Assembly (NCBI GenBank): GCA_023265355.1
Contig: JAHFTZ010000071.1
Span: 1 to 8,581, forward strand
Length of the DNA stretch: 8,581 nt
Reading direction: 5' to 3'
Source of the DNA: Terriglobus sp.
GTDB lineage: Bacteria; Acidobacteriota; Terriglobia; Terriglobales; Acidobacteriaceae
Each line of letters opens with the position of its first letter. The first letter of the stretch is position 1. Shown here piece by piece: positions 1-6,137 of this stretch. Position numbers and translations under genes: made by a program. Below the pieces are notes generated by a model. It was not told where the DNA came from and did not search any database. It saw only the letters and a program-made list of their open reading frames with translations.

Positions 1-722
1 GAGTCTTTGACGCCCACGCCGCGTTTGATGGCGGATTCAAGGAGATCTCCCACCTGTGCAGCGATGTTGACCAGGACGGCGAGCAGGAGGGTCTGCCAGA
101 TAGGTTCGCTGATGTGCAGAAGCGTGTTGCCGCGACTGGTCAGTGTGTTCGAGACCGTGATCAGCATCGCCGTGATGAGCACCGAACCGGCGATGGAGGC
201 GAAGGCGCCTTCCCATGTCTTGTTCGGGCTGAGCGAGGGTGCCAGCTTGTGGCGGCCGAAGGCCTTGCCGATGTACAGCGCGGCGATATCCCCGGTCCAG
301 ACGGCGAGCATAAGGAAGATGAGCAGCGCAATCCCGTTCTCTTTTTGCGCGAAGAGGGGGAGAAGCGACAGAGGATAGGCGATGTAGATCAGGGCGAAGA
401 AACCTGAAGCGGCGGTGGGAAGGGCACGCTCCAACTGTCCCCGAAAGGCGGAGATGGTGAGCAGAGAGAGGCCAAGAAAGCTCAGGACGGGGAGGGGAGC
501 TTCCATCGGGCGATAGTCGGTGACGACGAAGAAGATGATGACGGCGGGGATCATCCACCAGGCGGGGATGGGTGTGCCGCCTGCCTTGGTGAGGGCTGCG
601 AATTCATAAGCGGCCAGGCAGGCTACGATTCCGCAGAAGGCGATGAGGGCCTGGGGATTACTCCAGAAGATGAGACCGAAGACGAGGGCGATCAGAACGA
701 TGGCGGTAAGAATGCGCTTCAT
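1..722 (-). CDS. cdsA: Phosphatidate cytidylyltransferase, 3' end cut by window edge
   Basis: CdsA is an integral membrane enzyme that makes CDP-diacylglycerol from phosphatidic acid and CTP, the branch point to all phospholipids. Reading the minus strand from the ATG at 722 gives 240 open codons to position 3 with no stop. The protein begins MKRILTAIVLIALVFG and has about eight hydrophobic segments. It contains WTGDIAALYIGKAFGRHKLA, then SPNKTWEG, and ends ESAIKRGVGVKD. That last piece is the start of the CdsA signature S-x-[LIVMF]-K-R-x4-K-D, and the remainder of the signature lies outside the window. The gene starts 50 bases after the uppS stop, in the common bacterial order uppS-cdsA, so co-transcription is likely. 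No clear ribosome binding site precedes the ATG. A TTG eight codons upstream is a less likely start, because MKRILTA is the usual CdsA beginning. Identification is firm. Confidence 0.93.
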   Translation of the reverse strand, partial: MKRILTAIVLIALVFGLIFWSNPQALIAFCGIVACLAAYEFAALTKAGGTPIPAWWMIPAVIIFFVVTDYRPMEAPLPVLSFLGLSLLTISAFRGQLERALPTAASGFFALIYIAYPLSLLPLFAQKENGIALLIFLMLAVWTGDIAALYIGKAFGRHKLAPSLSPNKTWEGAFASIAGSVLITAMLITVSNTLTSRGNTLLHISEPIWQTLLLAVLVNIAAQVGDLLESAIKRGVGVKD

Positions 723-772
723 GCTCTGGCAAGGATACAGCTTCAATGCCGCGCGCCAGTCTGTTGCAATCC

Positions 773-1642
773 CTACCCGTGAAGAACCGGAGCCGGATCG
801 GGGAGCTCTTCGTCGGTCTCTACCTGTCCGATGCCGCCGTAACGGCGGTCGCGACGCTGGAATTCGGCGATGCTTTCTAGCAGATGAAGACCTCGGAAAT
901 CAGGCCACAGGAGGTCGGTGACGTGAAGCTCCGCGTAAGCGATCTGCCAGAGGAGAAAGTTGGAGATGCGCATCTCGCCCGAGGTGCGGATGAGCAGATC
1001 GGGGTCCGGCAGGGTACGTGTATACATGGCGGCTGCAAGAGATTCTTCCGTGATGCCCGCGTGTTCGTCCACGGCGAGGAGATCTTCCACGGAGATGCCC
1101 CTGCGCTTCGCCTCGGCCAGTGTGTTCTGCATGGCCAGACGCGCGGCGTCGACGATCTCGCAGCGGGAGCCGTAGTTGAGGGCCAGGGTCAGGGTGGTGC
1201 CGGTGTTCTTTGCCGTCTCGGCTTCGGCCCATTGCATGGTCTCCTGCACTTCTGCCGGAAGCTCATGGGTGCGACCGATATAGGCCATGCGGACGTTGTT
1301 GTCCTGCATGCGCTTTACATTGCCGACGAGGTAAGAGCGAAGGAGCTTCATGAGGAAGCTAACCTCGGACTTCGGTCGGCGCAGGTTATTTTCCAACGAA
1401 AAAGCATAGAGCGTGAGGTACGGAAGATTGATGCGGGAGGCGGTCTCGACCACGAAGTGGACGGACTCCGCACCCTGCTGGTGGCCACGGAAGCGCTTCA
1501 TGGCGCGTTTTCCGGCCCAGCGGCCATTGCCATCCATGATGATGGCGACGTGTTCGGGAATACGTGTGGGATCCAGCGTGCGGTAGAGCGCGGCCTCCTC
1601 AGAGGACAACTCGTGGACGCGGAGAGGCTGTGTAAGCGGCAA
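773..1642 (-). CDS. uppS: Undecaprenyl diphosphate synthase (cis-prenyltransferase)
   Basis: UppS condenses eight isopentenyl diphosphates onto farnesyl diphosphate to give the C55 carrier used for peptidoglycan and other envelope polymers. It is a soluble, membrane-associated dimer. The 289-residue product has the signature HVAIIMDGNGRWA with catalytic Asp37, His54 in RGHQQG, FSLEN at 81-85, and RTSGEMRISNF at 219-229 with Arg219, Arg225 and Ser227, followed by YAEL with Glu238. These match E. coli Asp26, His43, Arg194, Arg200, Ser202 and Glu213 with consistent offsets. The start is a TTG. GAGG lies five bases upstream, and the first in-frame ATG is Met36, inside the catalytic motif, so it is too late. 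The flexible substrate loop reads ENNLRRP, one residue longer than the usual ENWxRP and without the Trp. About 30 extra N-terminal residues precede the core, and a short acidic tail follows it. The gene stops with TAG. Confidence 0.96.
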   Translation of the reverse strand: MPLTQPLRVHELSSEEAALYRTLDPTRIPEHVAIIMDGNGRWAGKRAMKRFRGHQQGAESVHFVVETASRINLPYLTLYAFSLENNLRRPKSEVSFLMKLLRSYLVGNVKRMQDNNVRMAYIGRTHELPAEVQETMQWAEAETAKNTGTTLTLALNYGSRCEIVDAARLAMQNTLAEAKRRGISVEDLLAVDEHAGITEESLAAAMYTRTLPDPDLLIRTSGEMRISNFLLWQIAYAELHVTDLLWPDFRGLHLLESIAEFQRRDRRYGGIGQVETDEELPDPAPVLHG

Positions 1643-1673
1643 GACGACCTCGCAGAAACGACCGTATCACTTC

Positions 1674-1706
1674 GTCCCTGCAGGCGCAATCGCACCGTGC
1701 AGGGAC
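1674..1706 (-). promoter_or_regulatory. Stem-loop between the XRE regulator gene and uppS
   Basis: The arms GTCCCTGCA and TGCAGGGAC are perfectly complementary over nine bases (1674-1682 and 1698-1706). Inside them, on the minus-strand RNA, GGUGC can pair with GCGCC through one G-U pair around a GAUU loop, leaving a single bulged C. Together this is about 14 base pairs. It lies 31 bases upstream of the uppS TTG. No U-tract follows on either strand, so it is not a standard intrinsic terminator. It could be an attenuator, an RNA-processing site or an operator. Confidence 0.5.
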
Positions 1707-1742
1707 TCCGTGTGGAGGAGGGAGGTCTTACGGTTCGCTTCC

Positions 1743-2279
1743 TTAGGCCATGCGTCGGCGGCCAGCGGCCAACTCGCGCACCTGGTTGAGGAAGATGGAG
1801 CGCTGGATGGGATCCAACTGGCCGACAAACTGTGCAATTTCAGCCAGAAAGGGGTCAGCGGTGAGGACGGCCGCCTCTCCCTGGTGCCGTGTTTTGGCAT
1901 CGCGGAGGAGGTCGGAGATGTCGACCTGAAGGGCGCGTGCGAGACGTTCGAGCGATCCGATCGTCGGCATGGCCTTTCCGTTTTCGATCTTGGAGATATA
2001 GGTGCGCGGGACGCCCATGCGACCGGCAAGCTGACGCTGCGAGAGATTACGCACGAGCCGCAGATCGCGGACAGCCGCAGCTACCTGGAGACCGGAGTCT
2101 TCGCGGGGCAGGGCTGTGGGGACGACAGCGAGGGTAACGGGCACGGGTGCCAGCTCTTCGACATCGAGTGACTTGTGGCAGCGGCGGCAAAGGCTATCGA
2201 TCCGGCGAAACTGGACCAAAGCGCAGTGATCGCAACGAAGTACCTCCCGTTGTTCAACGGGTGCCATCATGGTTGCCAT
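1743..2279 (-). CDS. Zinc-ribbon plus XRE-type helix-turn-helix regulator
   Basis: A 178-residue predicted DNA-binding protein that I cannot assign to a named regulator. Residues 16-34 hold two Cys pairs, CDHC and CRRC, separated by 11 residues, as in a small zinc ribbon. A Pro/Val-rich linker covers about 43-62. Residues 66-125 are a canonical HTH_3/XRE domain: RNLSQRQLAGRMGVPRTYIS, then KIENGKAMPTIGSLERLARAL. The C-terminal 50 residues are predicted helical (DPFLAEIAQFVGQLDPIQRS) and may mediate dimerisation. The ATG at 2279 has no clear Shine-Dalgarno sequence, and ATGs at codons 4 and 5 are alternatives. It lies 100 bases upstream of uppS on the same strand, so it may share a transcript with uppS-cdsA and regulate envelope lipid synthesis. 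That role is inference from position only. The stop is TAA. Confidence 0.88.
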   Translation of the reverse strand: MATMMAPVEQREVLRCDHCALVQFRRIDSLCRRCHKSLDVEELAPVPVTLAVVPTALPREDSGLQVAAAVRDLRLVRNLSQRQLAGRMGVPRTYISKIENGKAMPTIGSLERLARALQVDISDLLRDAKTRHQGEAAVLTADPFLAEIAQFVGQLDPIQRSIFLNQVRELAAGRRRMA

Positions 2280-2354
2280 AGTTGTGTAGAGCGGACAGGA
2301 TGCCAGAGCAAGGCTCCTGTGTCGTACGTCCGATAAAAGACAGGCGACGTGCCT

Positions 2355-2383
2355 AGAATGACAATAGATTCCTTATGAGTCAA
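2355..2383 (-). promoter_or_regulatory. Candidate sigma70-type promoter for the XRE regulator
   Basis: On the minus strand, TTGACT at 2383-2378 (five of six matches to TTGACA) is followed after 17 bases by CATTCT at 2360-2355 (three of six to TATAAT). Transcription would start near 2348, giving a leader of about 70 bases before the ATG at 2279. The -35 box is good and the -10 box is weak. It is the best candidate in the 170-base gap below the nicotinamidase gene. Confidence 0.38.
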
Positions 2384-2449
2384 GGGGAATCCGGGTAGTA
2401 ATCGGCAAGAGTGCCAAAATAACCGCAGTGGAACCTAAAGAGTAACGGG

Positions 2450-3130
2450 TCAGCGGGTGCTTGGACGGTGCATGATTTCCTGGGTTGTATGGGGTTTAGC
2501 TTTCAAGGTCTGTGAAGCGAGGGTTTTGACGCCGGCGGCTTGCCATTTTTCTTCCATGGTTGCGATGGTGGATGGGGCGATTCCGCGGGTGAGATCTTCC
2601 AGAACGATGCACTCGAAGCCAAGATGGACGCCGTCGAGTGCGGAGTGGCCGACGCAGAAGTCCGTTGCCAGGCCGCAGAGGAAGAGGCGGTGAAAGCCGC
2701 GTTCGCGCAGGTATCCGGCGAGGCCTGTGGGGGTTGTGTGATCGTTTTCCAGGAAGGCGGAGTAGGAGTCGATCTCGGGGCGCGCGCCTTTGTTCAGAAT
2801 GAGATCGAGATGGGCGAGGTGAAGATCGCGGTGCAGTTCCGCGCCTGGAGTCTGCTGGACGCAGTGATCGGGCCAGAGGGCTTGGGTGCCGTAGGTGGCC
2901 TCCACAGTGTCCGTAAAGGGCTGTTTGCCGTGCGTGGACGCGAAGGAGATGTGTCCGAGGGGATGCCAGTCTCTGGTTACGATGACGTGTTCGAAGCTCT
3001 GCGATAAGGCATTGATCGCGGGGATGATCTCGTCTCCGCCGGGCACGGCCAGCGCTCCGCCGGGGGTGAAGTCGGTCTGGAGATCGATGACGAGAAGTAC
3101 GTCTGTCGGCCGGATAAGAAGGTCTTCCAT
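2450..3130 (-). CDS. pncA: Nicotinamidase / pyrazinamidase
   Basis: A cysteine hydrolase of the isochorismatase-like fold that deamidates nicotinamide to nicotinate for NAD salvage in the cytoplasm. All key residues are present in 226 residues: Asp16 in VIDLQTDF, Lys114 in LNKG and nucleophile Cys159 in ATDFCVGHSALDG form the catalytic triad. Asp54, His56 and His60 in TRDWHPLGHISF, together with His89 in WPDHC, fit the metal site. GGALAVPGGDEI is the usual substrate-loop segment. The C-terminal 25 residues (KAKPHTTQEIMHRPSTR) go beyond the core fold and look unstructured. The ATG at 3130 is preceded by an in-frame TGA three codons upstream, so it is the furthest possible start. The gene diverges from the thioesterase gene across 70 bases. 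Family assignment is firm. The preference for nicotinamide over related amides is inferred from the motifs. Confidence 0.94.
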   Translation of the reverse strand: MEDLLIRPTDVLLVIDLQTDFTPGGALAVPGGDEIIPAINALSQSFEHVIVTRDWHPLGHISFASTHGKQPFTDTVEATYGTQALWPDHCVQQTPGAELHRDLHLAHLDLILNKGARPEIDSYSAFLENDHTTPTGLAGYLRERGFHRLFLCGLATDFCVGHSALDGVHLGFECIVLEDLTRGIAPSTIATMEEKWQAAGVKTLASQTLKAKPHTTQEIMHRPSTR

Positions 3131-3200
3131 GGGCGTTCAGGGTAGCACTTGGCGAAGAATGAATCCCAGCCTTCGCGGGTTGCACCGATAGACTGAAAGG

Positions 3201-3665
3201 ATGACAGAAGAGACCCGTTCCTCAGGCCCTGCTCCATGGAGCGAAATCCACGCTGAAGCCCGTGTGCGTGTGCGTTATGCGGAGACGGACCAGATGGGCG
3301 TGGTGTACCACGCAAATTACTTGGTCTGGTTTGAAGTTGGACGTGTGGAAATTCTCCGATCGCTCGGTTTGAGTTACAAGCAGTTTGAGGCAGAGGGCTT
3401 CATGATCGCTGTGGTGGAGGCGACGGCGCGGTACAAGTCGCCCGCGCGGTACGACGACGAGATCGCCGTGCGGACGCGAATCTCTGCATTGCGCGGATCG
3501 CTCATGAAGTTTGCCTACCGGGTCGTGCGCGTCGAAGACGAGACCCTTTTGTGTGAGGGAGAGACGACCCACATTGTGGTGGACAAGGCAATGACGAAGG
3601 CCGCTCTGCCGGAGCGTTATCGATTGGCGTTTCAGGCTCTCATGGAGGGGACTTCCACCAACTGA
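3201..3665 (+). CDS. ybgC: YbgC-family acyl-CoA thioesterase (4HBT hotdog fold)
   Basis: A 154-residue single-domain hotdog thioesterase. The diagnostic stretch at residues 26-45 is YAETDQMGVVYHANYLVWFE, with Asp30 at the position of the catalytic Asp of 4-hydroxybenzoyl-CoA thioesterase and YbgC. The family hydrolyses short- or medium-chain acyl-CoA. In proteobacteria ybgC sits with tol-pal, but no tol-pal gene is visible here, so a Tol-Pal link is not supported. About 15 residues of flexible N-terminus precede the domain. The ATG at 3201 directly abuts GAAAGG, a purine-rich stretch closer than the ideal spacing. No other nearby start fits. The gene converges on the HU gene with a gap of under 40 bases and diverges from pncA. 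Natural substrate unknown. Confidence 0.9.
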   Translation: MTEETRSSGPAPWSEIHAEARVRVRYAETDQMGVVYHANYLVWFEVGRVEILRSLGLSYKQFEAEGFMIAVVEATARYKSPARYDDEIAVRTRISALRGSLMKFAYRVVRVEDETLLCEGETTHIVVDKAMTKAALPERYRLAFQALMEGTSTN

Positions 3666-3668
3666 TGT

Positions 3669-3707
3669 CGCGATCTACTCCGGTCTACGACGATCTACCC
3701 CGTCTAC
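3669..3707. repeat. Four TCTAC direct repeats at about 10-bp spacing
   Basis: TCTAC occurs at 3674, 3684, 3694 and 3703, a spacing of 10, 10 and 9 bases. The larger unit is an imperfect tandem duplication of about 20 bases beginning GTAGAC on the minus strand. It fills the gap between the convergent ybgC and HU genes, and the last copy overlaps the HU stop codon. There is no hairpin and no T-tract, so it is not a recognisable terminator. It may be replication slippage or helically phased protein sites. Confidence 0.5.
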
Positions 3708-4027
3708 ATTGCGGGGGGATGATGCGGATCGATGGTGTCTGGCGCGGCCTTCGTCGTGTTCACGAGATCGCGCAGTTCTTTCGATGGTTTGAAAAAGGGA
3801 ACGCGCTTGGCGGGGACATCGACCCGTTCACCAGTTTTGGGGTTGCGCCCGATGCGTGAGTTACGCTGCCGCGTGCGGAAGCTGCCGAAGCCGCGAATTT
3901 CGACCTTGTCATCGGCTTTGAGCGCACTGACGACGCCCTCGAAGAGGGTTTCCACGATGATCTCCCCGTCGCGTCGCGTGAGATCTCCGAGGTCAGTCAC
4001 TTTGTCTACCAGATCGGCCTTGGTCAT
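3704..4027 (-). CDS. HU/IHF-family DNA-bending protein
   Basis: A small nucleoid-associated protein that binds the minor groove as a dimer and bends DNA. The 107 residues start MTKADLVDKVTD and contain the family core VEIRGFGSFRTRQR, then the arm GRNPKTGERVDVP with Pro63 at the intercalating position, then KRVPFFKPSKELR. This is slightly closer to IHF than to HU, but the sequence alone does not settle the paralogue, so no symbol is given. A tail of about 20 residues (TTKAAPDTIDPHHPPAM) exceeds the usual 90-95 residue length and ends in a His/Pro run. The ATG at 4027 has a good ribosome binding site, AAAGGA at 4041-4036, with an eight-base spacer. A sigma70-like promoter lies just upstream, so it is probably transcribed on its own. 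It converges with ybgC. Confidence 0.95.
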   Translation of the reverse strand: MTKADLVDKVTDLGDLTRRDGEIIVETLFEGVVSALKADDKVEIRGFGSFRTRQRNSRIGRNPKTGERVDVPAKRVPFFKPSKELRDLVNTTKAAPDTIDPHHPPAM

Positions 4028-4062
4028 GGAAGGTATCCTTTCGCGCTGCGTCCTACAGACCT

Positions 4063-4091
4063 ATTTTAGACGCGCCACTGGTGGAGTTCGA
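4063..4091 (-). promoter_or_regulatory. Candidate sigma70-type promoter of the HU/IHF gene
   Basis: On the minus strand, TCGAAC at 4091-4086 (three of six matches) and TAAAAT at 4068-4063 (five of six matches) are separated by 17 bases. The start would be near 4056, about 30 bases before the ATG. The strong -10, correct spacing and position in the 128-base gap support it. The -35 is weak. Confidence 0.45.
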
Positions 4092-4155
4092 TCTCTGTTT
4101 TCTAACAGCGCTCGACGGTGTTCCAATCTGGTGCTGGTTGCGTGACAAAATTCGA

Positions 4156-5148
4156 CTATTTCCACATGTAATAGAAACCGGGTGCCTGGTCGAGAAGCTT
4201 TGAGGGATTCGGGAAGAGATTGTCCGCGTCACCACCCATAAGGGCCGACAGGACGCTGCGTTTGGCCTTAGCTGGGCGCTGGATGCCGGGTTCGCCGGAG
4301 ATACCGGCGTCGCGTGCGGTGTCCATCAGAGCGACGCGGAAGCCGCCCTGTTTGTCGATCAGATGGAGCCCGATGGCCTGCTGTCCGGTCCATACCTGCC
4401 CGGTCGCCAGCGGAAGGATTTTATCGTCCGATGTGCTACGGCCCGTGGCGACGTCGTGGATGAACTGTCCGTGCATATTGTCGACGAGGGTCTGAAAGTA
4501 GGCCTGTTCTTTAAGGGTGAGGTCGCGTGTGGGATCGCCCGCGTCCTTAAGCTCACCGGCTTTCAGCGTCACATTTTTCAGCTTGGCCCAGCGGAGGAGC
4601 TCGCCATAGTTCGTCCACTCCATGATGACGCCGATGGAACCCACGACGGAGGCGTCGTTCGCGTAGATCTTGTCGCATCCCGAAGCGATGTAATAAGCCC
4701 CGGACGCGCCCACGCTCTCGATGGAGGCAACGATCTTCTTATGGCTTTCCTTGCGAATGCGCACGACTTCGTTGAAGAGCTCCTGCGATGCCGCTGCGCC
4801 GCCGCCGGGCGAGTTGATATGGAGGATGATCGCTTTCACATCGCTGTCCGCCGCCATCTTGCGCATCTGTTGGGAGAGGGTATCTGCGGTCAGAATGACG
4901 CCGGTGACCTCGATGACACCGATCTTCTTCGAGGAGGTCGCAATGCTGTTCTCGTCAGAGTCGTTCGCTTTGAGCGACTGCATCGCGCTCCATACTGTAC
5001 CCCCGATGAGCAGAGCGAGCATCGCCAGAGATCCACCGATGATGAGGAGCCAGAAGCCAGCGGAACGCCTGCGTGGCGGCGGCGTGGGGGCGTAAGCGAA
5101 GGCGTTGGAGGGAACGGGAGGCGGTGGAGGTACAGTTTCTTCCGGCAT
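4156..5148 (-). CDS. sppA: Signal peptide peptidase SppA, short (36K-type) form
   Basis: A membrane-anchored Ser-Lys protease of family S49 that degrades signal peptides left in the membrane after protein export. The 330-residue protein has a Pro-rich cytoplasmic N-terminus (1-28, with PPPPP and TPPPRRR), one transmembrane helix at about 32-54 (FWLLIIGGSLAMLALLIGG), then a single S49 domain. NSPGGG at 112-117 shapes the active site. Ser149 in ESVGASGAYY is the nucleophile, and Lys201 in KAGELKDAGDP is the general base. Their spacing of 52 residues equals that of B. subtilis SppA (Ser147 and Lys199). A single S49 domain with one N-terminal anchor means the short Gram-positive/archaeal-like form, not the two-domain E. 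coli form. The ATG at 5148 lacks an obvious ribosome binding site. It diverges from the glycosyltransferase gene. The stop is TAG. Confidence 0.94.
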   Translation of the reverse strand: MPEETVPPPPPVPSNAFAYAPTPPPRRRSAGFWLLIIGGSLAMLALLIGGTVWSAMQSLKANDSDENSIATSSKKIGVIEVTGVILTADTLSQQMRKMAADSDVKAIILHINSPGGGAAASQELFNEVVRIRKESHKKIVASIESVGASGAYYIASGCDKIYANDASVVGSIGVIMEWTNYGELLRWAKLKNVTLKAGELKDAGDPTRDLTLKEQAYFQTLVDNMHGQFIHDVATGRSTSDDKILPLATGQVWTGQQAIGLHLIDKQGGFRVALMDTARDAGISGEPGIQRPAKAKRSVLSALMGGDADNLFPNPSKLLDQAPGFYYMWK

Positions 5149-5243
5149 CGTAGGTTGAGTTTACACCCGATTTTCATGCAATAATTCGCATGCGCCTAAT
5201 TCCTTTTGGCTGTCGTCCAATGGATGACGTATCATTATGGTCT

Positions 5244-5275
5244 TTGACTGAACTTTTCCCCTCCAGAGGTATTTT
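5244..5275 (+). promoter_or_regulatory. Weak promoter candidate ahead of the glycosyltransferase
   Basis: TTGACT at 5244-5249 is a good -35 match (five of six). The best -10, TATTTT at 5270-5275, is four of six, but the 20-base spacer is longer than sigma70 normally accepts. No better candidate is visible in the 171-base gap between sppA and this gene. Confidence 0.2.
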
Positions 5276-5319
5276 GGCGTGGAGGTGCTTCAGGAAGAGG
5301 GAACGTTCAGGTCGATCTC

Positions 5320-6123
5320 ATGTCGCATCCGCGTATCAGCATTATTATTCCGGCCTTCAACGAAAGCGCCCGCATTGGGCGGACGCTTGAGCGCGTTCTG
5401 GAGTGCGTCGAATCAAGTGGCTGGGACGCCGAAGTGACCGTGGTGGACGACGGTTCTACCGATGACACTGTAACCATCGTGCAGCGTTGGATGGAACGTT
5501 TCAGCTATTTGAGCCTTCTGCGTAACCCTGGCAACAAGGGCAAAGGGTACTCCGTACGCAATGGCCTTTTGCAGGCTACGGGGGACATCGTCATGTTTAC
5601 CGATGCCGACCTTTCGGCTCCGATCGAAGAGGCTTCGCGGCTCTTTGCAGCGATCGATCAGGGCGCGGATGTCGCCATTGGATCGCGCTGGCTTGATCGA
5701 GACCGCCAGACGCGTCACCAGCCACTCTACCGTCGTTTTTTTGGCCGCTGCTTCAATGCGCTTACGCGCATGGTGATGGGTCTTCCCTTTGCCGACACAC
5801 AGTGTGGTTTTAAGGCGTTCCGCCGATCTGCTGCGCAGGTAATCTTCAGGTTGCAGAGGATTGAGCGCTGGGGCTTTGACCCGGAGATCCTGTTCATCGC
5901 GCGGAAACTGGGCTACGGCGTGAAGGAAGTCGCGGTTACCTGGGGACACGATGAGCGCAGCAAGATGAGTTATCTCAAGGACGGCGCAAAGATGCTGGAG
6001 GAGATGGCGATCATTCGGTCGAACTCCGTTGCGGGCCGTTACGATCGCGATATCGCAGCGATCAAGGACACATCGAAGATGGTGACTCCGCCGGTTCATA
6101 TGCAAAGCTCAGTACGCGATTAG
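5320..6123 (+). CDS. Family 2 glycosyltransferase, dolichyl-phosphate glucosyltransferase (Alg5/DPM1) type
   Basis: A 267-residue GT-A-fold enzyme that probably transfers a hexose from a nucleotide sugar to a polyprenyl phosphate. The sequence shows ISIIIPAFNESARI at the N-terminus, VVDDGSTDDT at 41-50 for the nucleotide, NKGKGYSVRNG at 72-82, the DxD metal motif in FTDADLSAP (Asp95, Asp97), GSRW at 121-124, then DTQCGFKAFRR at 159-169 and WGFDPEIL at 184-191. The last three are typical of Alg5-like polyprenyl-phosphate glucosyltransferases. No transmembrane helix is visible, whereas eukaryotic Alg5 has an N-terminal anchor, so it is soluble or peripheral. The ATG at 5320 has AGG about eight bases upstream, a modest ribosome binding site. 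Its lipid acceptor would come from the UppS product, but the genes are not adjacent. Sugar and acceptor specificity are inference. The stop is TAG, 14 bases from the convergent repeat-protein gene. Confidence 0.88.
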   Translation: MSHPRISIIIPAFNESARIGRTLERVLECVESSGWDAEVTVVDDGSTDDTVTIVQRWMERFSYLSLLRNPGNKGKGYSVRNGLLQATGDIVMFTDADLSAPIEEASRLFAAIDQGADVAIGSRWLDRDRQTRHQPLYRRFFGRCFNALTRMVMGLPFADTQCGFKAFRRSAAQVIFRLQRIERWGFDPEILFIARKLGYGVKEVAVTWGHDERSKMSYLKDGAKMLEEMAIIRSNSVAGRYDRDIAAIKDTSKMVTPPVHMQSSVRD

Positions 6124-6137
6124 GAATTACCTAACAC

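Noticed and set aside
37..558. 173-codon Arg/Pro/His-rich frame on the minus strand
   Set aside because: It is an out-of-frame shadow of cdsA. The correct minus-strand frame, open from 722 to the window edge, encodes clear CdsA.
884..1789. 301-codon plus-strand frame
   Set aside because: It is antisense to uppS, which has every catalytic motif. Long antisense frames are expected at this GC content.
3665..3859. 64-codon plus-strand frame whose ATG overlaps the ybgC stop (TGATG)
   Set aside because: It looks like translational coupling, but it overlaps the HU gene on the other strand and has no family features. The overlap is coincidence.
4100..4113. CTGTT/AACAG hairpin after sppA as its terminator
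   Set aside because: Five-base AT-rich stem without a U-tract.
4363..5184. 273-codon plus-strand frame
   Set aside because: It is antisense to sppA, whose Ser149 and Lys201 active site is intact. No recognisable domain on this strand.
5413..6105. 230-codon minus-strand frame
   Set aside because: It is antisense to the glycosyltransferase, which shows all GT2 motifs.
6120..6134. TTAGG/CCTAA inverted repeat between the convergent glycosyltransferase and repeat-protein genes as a bidirectional terminator
   Set aside because: The stem is only five bases and AT-rich, and no T-tract follows on either strand.
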